From JANNGZ01 sp031404155 (GTDB lineage Bacteria > Pseudomonadota > Gammaproteobacteria > Burkholderiales > Burkholderiaceae_C): a DNA stretch of 19,627 bases. Below, one piece after another: positions 15,177 through 19,627 of the stretch. Position numbers and translations under genes: made by a program. Position 1 is the first letter of the stretch. Every line of letters begins with the position of its first letter. Below the pieces are notes generated by a model. That model worked only from the letters and a program-made list of their open reading frames with translations, searched no databases and had not been told where the DNA came from. The DNA lies in NCBI GenBank assembly GCA_031404155.1, contig JANNGZ010000444.1, positions 1 to 19,627 of the forward strand, read 5' to 3'.

Positions 15177-15870
15177 CGCGCATCTTGTAGCCCGCGCCGC
15201 GCACCGTGAGGATCAGGCGCGGCGCCATCGGGTCGGCTTCGAGCTTGGCGCGCAGGCGGTTGATGTGCGTGGTGACGGTGTGTTCGTAGCCCTCGTGGCT
15301 GTAGCCCCAGACCGCGTCGAGCAGTTGGGCGCGCGAGAACACATGGCCCGGGTGCTGCGCGAAGTACAGCAGCAGCTCGAACTCCAGCGCGGTGAACTCC
15401 ACCGCCTCGCCGCGCACCCGCACTTGCCGTTTGGCCGGCAGGATCTCCAGCTCGCCGTTGCGCAAGGCCTGCGCCGCCGGTGCGCTGGCCGCGGCGCGCA
15501 TCAGCTCGGCGCGGCGCAACAGCGCCTTCACCCGCGCGAGCAGCTCGGCCATCGAAAACGGTTTGGTCAGGTAGTCGTCGGCACCGAGTTCGAGGCCGAG
15601 CACCCGGTCGAGCTCGGTGGACTTGGCGGTGAGCATCAAGATCGGCGTGCCGCGGCCACGCGAACGCAGCGCCTTGCACACCTCCAGCCCGTCCAGCCTG
15701 GGCATCATCAGGTCCAGGATCAGCAGGTCGCTCGCCAGTTCGGCCTGGCTGTCCAGCGCGGCCTGGCCGTCGGCCACCGCGTTGACCCGGTAGCCCGCCT
15801 GTTGCAGGTTGAGCACCACCATGTCGCGAATGTCGGCCTGGTCTTCGGCCACGAGGATGTTGTAGGACAT
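15163..15870 (-). CDS. OmpR/PhoB-family response regulator
   Basis: This 235-aa regulator has an N-terminal receiver domain with the acidic pair E9/D10, phospho-acceptor D53 (ILDLMMP), T81 (LTAK) and K103 (LTKPF). A winged-helix DNA-binding domain occupies about 136-230: FTALEFELLLYFAQHPGHVFSR in outline, with the recognition-helix region YEHTVTTHINRLRAKLE and the closing RGAGYKM. It should be phosphorylated by the kinase encoded downstream and bind direct repeats as a dimer. The ATG at 15870 gives the canonical N-terminus MSYNILVAED. A short direct repeat 28 nt upstream of the start is a candidate autoregulatory site. Target genes are not evident. Confidence 0.95.
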   Translation of the reverse strand: MSYNILVAEDQADIRDMVVLNLQQAGYRVNAVADGQAALDSQAELASDLLILDLMMPRLDGLEVCKALRSRGRGTPILMLTAKSTELDRVLGLELGADDYLTKPFSMAELLARVKALLRRAELMRAAASAPAAQALRNGELEILPAKRQVRVRGEAVEFTALEFELLLYFAQHPGHVFSRAQLLDAVWGYSHEGYEHTVTTHINRLRAKLEADPMAPRLILTVRGAGYKMRDAPA

Positions 15871-15897
15871 GGCGCTGGTGTCGCCTCGGCGCTCCCC

Positions 15898-15918
15898 GTT
15901 CTTACAGCAATGTTCTTA
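15898..15918 (-). promoter_or_regulatory. GTTCTTA direct repeat, candidate response-regulator binding site
   Basis: Two identical 7-nt copies of GTTCTTA (15898-15904 and 15912-15918; TAAGAAC on the coding strand) are separated by 7 nt, a 14-nt period. The repeat lies 28 nt upstream of the regulator start. OmpR/PhoB-family dimers typically bind tandem direct repeats. The second copy directly abuts the fold-back element. Confidence 0.4.
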
Positions 15919-16106
15919 GGTCGACCTGATTGGCGATGAACCTCAGCACACATCCGTTCGCCCTGAGGTGGCTGTTTCGACTGTCCTGAGATATCGAAGG
16001 AAGGGCTGCGCAGGGCTTCCTTCGATACCTCAGGATGGTCGGAACCTCAGCCCGAACGGTGGCGGATGACGGATTGCCGAGGTTCATCGCTAATCAGGTA
16101 GGTCGA
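15919..16106. mobile_element. Nested fold-back (MITE- or BIME-like) element
   Basis: The outer arms are 15919-15944 and 16079-16106: 12 perfect pairs (GCGATGAACCTC), one mismatch, then TGATT and a slightly slipped GGTCGACC-type end. Inside are inverted copies of the dispersed repeat (15954-15968 against 16046-16059). At the centre a 21-bp hairpin with two mismatches (15983-16003 against 16016-16036) surrounds a 12-nt loop. The whole length can fold on itself and has no coding content. It fills most of the 330-nt gene-free stretch between the regulator and the sigma-factor gene. No certain target-site duplication is seen. Confidence 0.65.
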
Positions 16107-16200
16107 TGTTATCTGCCCGTGATCTTCGGTGAGCCGCCTGCGAGGCGCGGCGCCCACAGTGGCTGCACCGCGCCGCGAGCGCCACACCGCCGAGATCACG

Positions 16201-16758
16201 ATGCTCTACACCGACCACCCCACCACCCCGGCCGAGCCGCTGGCGCTCGGCTGGCACCAGATCGCCGCGCACCGCGCCTACCTGGTGGCTTACGCGCGGC
16301 GCCGCCTGCTCGACCCCGCACTCGCCGAAGACCTGGTGCACGACGTGTTCGAAGCGGTGATGACCGGCCGCGCCCGTTTCGGCGGCCGCTCCGCGCTGCG
16401 CAGCTGGCTGGTGGCGATCCTGAAGCACCGCATCGTCGACCTGATCCGCGAGCGCTCGAACCAGTTCAGCCTGGACGCCTTCGGCAGCGGCAGAGGCGGC
16501 AGCAGCGACGAGAGCGAGCACGACGGCGCCGCGTGCTTCGAATGCCCGCAGCCCTTGCCCGACGAGGTGGCCGAGGTTCGCCAGCGCCTGCGCGCCACGC
16601 TCGTGCGCATCGCCGCGCTGCCCGAGACGCTGCGCCGGGTGGTCGAGCTGCGGGTGCTGCAGGACCTGGGCACCGAGGAGGTTTGCTCGGCGCTCGCGAT
16701 CAGCGAGGAGAACCTCTTCGTGCGCATGCACCGGGCGCGGCGGCAGCTGATGGCATGA
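16201..16758 (+). CDS. ECF-family RNA polymerase sigma factor
   Basis: This 185-aa sigma-70 family protein has region 2 at about 22-88 (AEDLVHDVFEAVM, then FGGRSALRSWLVAILKHRIVD, the -10 recognition and core-binding part) and region 4 at about 136-183 (LPETLRRVVELRVLQDLGTEEV, then ISEENLFVRMHRARRQL, the helix-turn-helix for the -35 box). The linker is acidic and holds C112 and C115 in a CxxC, with C162 in region 4. The ATG at 16201 follows a weak GAGA. A GTG at 16129 would add 24 residues without family support. The stop overlaps an ATG (ATGA) that opens a frame of only 14 codons, where an anti-sigma gene would be expected. Confidence 0.9.
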   Translation: MLYTDHPTTPAEPLALGWHQIAAHRAYLVAYARRRLLDPALAEDLVHDVFEAVMTGRARFGGRSALRSWLVAILKHRIVDLIRERSNQFSLDAFGSGRGGSSDESEHDGAACFECPQPLPDEVAEVRQRLRATLVRIAALPETLRRVVELRVLQDLGTEEVCSALAISEENLFVRMHRARRQLMA

Positions 16759-16847
16759 AGCGGATTCGCGATCGAGCGCATCGGGCGCCGATCGGCTGAG
16801 CTTGCGTTTCCGGCCGTGCCGAGCCTGCCCAGGGCAGCCCTTGCCGG

Positions 16848-16904
16848 CCCTTCGACGGGCTCAGGATGCACGGGCCCTTCGACAAGCTCAGGGCTCCGGG
16901 CGGG
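16848..16904. repeat. Tandem pair of REP-like repeats
   Basis: Two copies with a 27-nt period begin CCCTTCGACGGGCTCAGGAT (16848) and CCCTTCGACAAGCTCAGGGC (16875). A small CTGCC/GGCAG stem lies just before (16825-16837). The block fills the 173-nt gap between the convergent sigma-factor and REC-EAL genes and may serve as a terminator on both strands. Confidence 0.7.
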
Positions 16905-16931
16905 TAGCGCCGCCCACCGCTCGCAGCGCGG

Positions 16932-18167
16932 CTACGAAACCAGTGCCGCCACGGCGGCGTGCAGGTCGTCGGAGCGTGCACATTCGTGCTGTTGCGACCA
17001 GGGCATGAACTCGGCGCGGCTCATCGGCTTGGCCACGTAGTAGCCCTGCAGCGAGTCGCAGCCGACGTCCTTGAGCAGTTGCCACTCGGCTTGGGTTTCG
17101 ACGCCCTCGGCCACCGTCTCCAGGCCGAGCTTCTTGGCCAGGGCGATCGTCGACTCGACCACGAACCAGCGCGGCGAGCCGCGTTCGATGCCGCTGACAA
17201 AACTGCGGTCGAGCTTGAGCTCGCTGAAGGGCGAGCTCACCAGGCGTTGCAGTGAGGAGAAGCCGGTGCCGAAGTCGTCCACCGACAGCGTGAAGCCGCG
17301 CAGCCGCAGCCGCGCCAGGTTCTCCAGCGCCGCGGCCAGGTTGCTGTTGGCCACGCTTTCGGTGACCTCGATCGTCAGGCGTTCCACCGGAAGGTCCAGG
17401 CGGTTGACCGCCTGCGACAGCCGCTCGGCCATCGCCGGCTGGTCCAGCCAGGTGGGTGAGGCGTTGATCGCGATGCGCCCGGGCAGCCCCGAGGCGTCGA
17501 GCCAGCGCACCGCCCAGGCCGTGCTTTCGAGTATCGCCAGCGAAAACGGCTCGACCAGCGTCGAGGCTTCGATGGTTTCGATGAACGACGCCGGCGAGAC
17601 CAGGCCATGCTGCGGATGGCGCCAGCGTGCCAATGCTTCGCCGCCGGCGAGCTTGCCGTCGGCAAAGCGAAGCGTGGGCTGGATGAAGGCCTCGAACTGC
17701 CCCGCGGCCAGGCCGGCGGCGATCTCGTCGAAGCTGAACCCGGGCAGCGAGCGTTTGCCGCCGTTGGGGCGGCCCGGCCGCCGCAGCGCGGCTTCCAGCG
17801 CCGGCGCCGTGGCCGGCTTTTCCAGGATCGCGACCAGGCCGATGCGCTGCTCGCGGGCCAGCCATTCCACCGCCGCGAGCAGGCCCCGCTCGACCGAGGA
17901 AAGCACCACGATGCCGACCTCGGGTGCCTGCTCGCCGATGCGGCGCATCAGCGCCATGCCGTCCATCGTCGGCATGTCCAGGTCGGTCACCACCAGGTCG
18001 ACCGCACCGCCGCTTTCGGCGAGCAAGTCCAGCGCCTGCATGCCGTCTTCGGCCTGGATGATCTTTGCCACGCCCATCGATTCGAGCATGCGCACCAGCA
18101 CGCGGCGCTGGAACGGGTGGTCCTCGACCACCATGACGGTGAGCTCGGTGAGTTGTTTGTTGGTCAT
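16932..18167 (-). CDS. Response regulator with c-di-GMP phosphodiesterase (REC-EAL)
   Basis: This 411-aa protein resembles RocR. The receiver domain (about 10-125) has E15/D16, phospho-acceptor D62 (VVTDLDMP) and K117 (EKP). The EAL domain (about 150-395) keeps all expected catalytic residues: E177-A178-L179, N235 (INAS), E267 (TIEVTES), D297-D298 (DDFGTG), K318 (LKLD) and E354/E357 (AEGVET). It should therefore hydrolyse c-di-GMP to pGpG, with activity set by phosphorylation. The ATG at 18167 has GAGAGG about 7 nt upstream and overlaps the hybrid-kinase stop by four nt (ATGA). A longer in-frame ORF to 18242 would lie inside the kinase gene. Phosphate probably comes from the HPt domain of that kinase. 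Confidence 0.95.
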   Translation of the reverse strand: MTNKQLTELTVMVVEDHPFQRRVLVRMLESMGVAKIIQAEDGMQALDLLAESGGAVDLVVTDLDMPTMDGMALMRRIGEQAPEVGIVVLSSVERGLLAAVEWLAREQRIGLVAILEKPATAPALEAALRRPGRPNGGKRSLPGFSFDEIAAGLAAGQFEAFIQPTLRFADGKLAGGEALARWRHPQHGLVSPASFIETIEASTLVEPFSLAILESTAWAVRWLDASGLPGRIAINASPTWLDQPAMAERLSQAVNRLDLPVERLTIEVTESVANSNLAAALENLARLRLRGFTLSVDDFGTGFSSLQRLVSSPFSELKLDRSFVSGIERGSPRWFVVESTIALAKKLGLETVAEGVETQAEWQLLKDVGCDSLQGYYVAKPMSRAEFMPWSQQHECARSDDLHAAVAALVS

Positions 18168-19627
18168 GTGAATCCTCTCTGTCGTCCATCGGTAGCGATA
18201 CGTTCGTCCAGGCGCAGGCTCTCCTGCTGCAGCGGCGGCCACGAGGATGACACCCGTTGCCAGTCGCCTGCCTGCGCCGCCTGTTCCAGCCGCGACGCCG
18301 CGTTGGCCAGGCGCGCCGCGCCGACCATGCGGGCCGCGCCTTTGATGCGGTGCGCCGCGCGCCGCACTTCGTCGATCGACACCAGGTGCACCGCTCGCGC
18401 TGCGGCCTTCAGGTCGTCGGCATTGGCCTTGCGGAAGTCGTCGAGCAGGTCGCGTTGCAGTGCCACGTCGCCCTGCGCCAGGTCCTCGATCGCGGCGAAG
18501 TCGGTATCCAGCGGCGCGGGCGGCTCAGGCGGTTCGCCGGCATCACTCGCGGCGGTGGCCGGCAGCCATTGGTCGAGCATGTGCTTCAGCGTGGCCAGCT
18601 CGATCGGCTTGGTCAGCGCTTCGTCCATGCCGACCGCGCGGCACTGGTCGAGCGACTCCTTCGAGACGTTGGCGGTGCAGGCGACGATCGGCAGCCGCGC
18701 CTTGGCGTCGCCCTCGACCCTGCGAATCTCGGCGGTGAGCTGGTAGCCGTCCATCACCGGCATCTGGCAGTCGGTGATCAGCAGGCCGAAGCCGCCGCCG
18801 CGCCATTGCGCGAGCGCTTCACGGCCGTCGGCCGCGGTCTGCACCGCGTAGCCGAGCGCGTTGAGCTGGCGCGCCAGCATGCGGCGGTTGGTCGGGTGGT
18901 CGTCCACCACCAGGATCAGGCGGCCTTCGGCGCGTGCGGCCTCCACCGTCGGTGCGGCGCGGCCTTGCACCGCCCTGGCAATCGCTGCGATGGCCAGCGG
19001 CCCGCGTTCCTGTAGCGCAGCCGCGCCGGCGCGGCGCAACCGCAGGGTCAGGCCGATGATGGTACCGACCCCGGGAGCGCTGCGAATGTCGATCGTGCTG
19101 CCCATCAGCTCGGCCAACCGTTTGCAGATCGCCAGACCCAGGCCGGTGCCGCCGTAGCGCCGCTCGACCGCCACGTCGGCCTGGCTGAAGGGCTCGAACA
19201 GGCGCTGGATCACCGCGGCGTCGATGCCCACACCGGTGTCCTCCACGCTGATGCGCACGCGGTCGAACTGGTCGTCCCGCGCCGCCAGCTCGGCGCGCAG
19301 CTCGACCTGGCCCAACTCGGTGAACTTGATCGCGTTGCTGAGCAGGTTGTTGACAATCTGGCGCAGGCGCAGGCGGTCGACCAGCACCGCCGGCGCAATC
19401 CGCGGGTCGACCCGCTGCGTCAGCAGCACGCCCTTCTGGCTCGCGACGCCGCTGAAGGTCTGGTAGGCGCTTTCGAACATCTGCGTCAGCGACGCCGGCT
19501 CTTCCATCAGTTCGAGCTTGCCGGCCTCGATCTTGGAGAAGTCGAGCACGTCGTCGATCAGGCGCAGCAGCGACTTGCTCGACTCGCGCACCGTGTCCAC
19601 CGTCTCCTGCTGCTCGGCGTCCAGCGG
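18164..19627 (-). CDS. Hybrid sensor kinase with receiver and HPt domains (N-terminus outside window)
   Basis: 487 codons are visible, and the frame is open to the window edge, so the sensor region and phospho-acceptor histidine are missing. Visible parts (residue 1 = first codon at the edge): the second HisKA helix (SSKSLLRLIDDVLDFSKIEA), the ATPase domain with N98 (NNLLSNAIKF), DTGVGID and GTGLGLA (160-166), a receiver domain with phospho-acceptor D286 (ITDCQMPVMDG) and KP at 340-341, then a C-terminal HPt domain with H426 (AAHRIKGAARMVGA). This is the BvgS/EvgS-type phosphorelay layout. Its stop overlaps the start of the REC-EAL gene, so the HPt most likely phosphorylates that protein. Confidence 0.93.
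   Translation of the reverse strand, partial: PLDAEQQETVDTVRESSKSLLRLIDDVLDFSKIEAGKLELMEEPASLTQMFESAYQTFSGVASQKGVLLTQRVDPRIAPAVLVDRLRLRQIVNNLLSNAIKFTELGQVELRAELAARDDQFDRVRISVEDTGVGIDAAVIQRLFEPFSQADVAVERRYGGTGLGLAICKRLAELMGSTIDIRSAPGVGTIIGLTLRLRRAGAAALQERGPLAIAAIARAVQGRAAPTVEAARAEGRLILVVDDHPTNRRMLARQLNALGYAVQTAADGREALAQWRGGGFGLLITDCQMPVMDGYQLTAEIRRVEGDAKARLPIVACTANVSKESLDQCRAVGMDEALTKPIELATLKHMLDQWLPATAASDAGEPPEPPAPLDTDFAAIEDLAQGDVALQRDLLDDFRKANADDLKAAARAVHLVSIDEVRRAAHRIKGAARMVGAARLANAASRLEQAAQAGDWQRVSSSWPPLQQESLRLDERIATDGRQRGFT

Noticed and set aside
16932..18242. A longer REC-EAL protein starting at 18242
   Set aside because: The extra 25 residues lie inside the hybrid-kinase C-terminus; ATG 18167 has a good ribosome-binding site and the family N-terminus.

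Overview
The window is a high-GC chromosomal segment with 14 protein-coding genes or gene fragments. Codon use, gene families and intergenic repeats of the CTTCGACA(A/G)GCTCAG type suggest a betaproteobacterium of the order Burkholderiales (Rubrivivax/Leptothrix/Methylibium-like). That placement is inferred from pattern recognition, since no 16S rRNA or other taxonomic marker lies here. I saw no tRNA, rRNA, CRISPR array or transposase.

Left part (1-3425): the N-terminus of an FAD-dependent monooxygenase runs off the left edge. A small DUF805 membrane protein follows on the minus strand, then a plus-strand 529-aa animal-type haem peroxidase that retains both residues known to form ester bonds to haem in mammalian peroxidases. 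A convergent HAD-IB phosphatase comes next.

Amine/alcohol oxidation block (3537-7472, minus strand, transcribed right to left): a glutamine-synthetase-like gamma-glutamyl ligase, an iron-type alcohol dehydrogenase and an aldehyde dehydrogenase are packed with 10-19 nt gaps. Together they would suit conversion of an amino alcohol, protected as its gamma-glutamyl amide, to the acid. The aldehyde dehydrogenase has a +1 reading-frame disruption near 4719, so it is either a fresh pseudogene or a sequencing error.

Central part (7571-13184): a Na/Pi-cotransporter-family protein with a PhoU-like tail lies divergent to that operon. It is followed by a hairpin-rich spacer and an exported fusion of a cytochrome P460-type haem domain with a blue-copper cupredoxin domain. 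Convergent to this is a coupled pair of exported methionine sulfoxide reductases (msrB-msrA, ATGA overlap). A ProQ/FinO RNA-chaperone-domain protein with an unusually long Arg/Gln/Pro/Ala-rich tail is divergent from msrB.

Signalling part (13235-19627): an OmpR-type response regulator and its histidine kinase are separated by a hairpin and a 200-nt spacer. A nested, nearly 190-nt fold-back element sits directly upstream of the regulator. Then come an ECF sigma factor with a CxxC in its linker and no full-length anti-sigma gene, a tandem pair of REP-like repeats, and a coupled hybrid-kinase/HPt plus REC-EAL pair resembling the Pseudomonas RocS/RocR arrangement for c-di-GMP breakdown. The hybrid kinase runs off the right edge.
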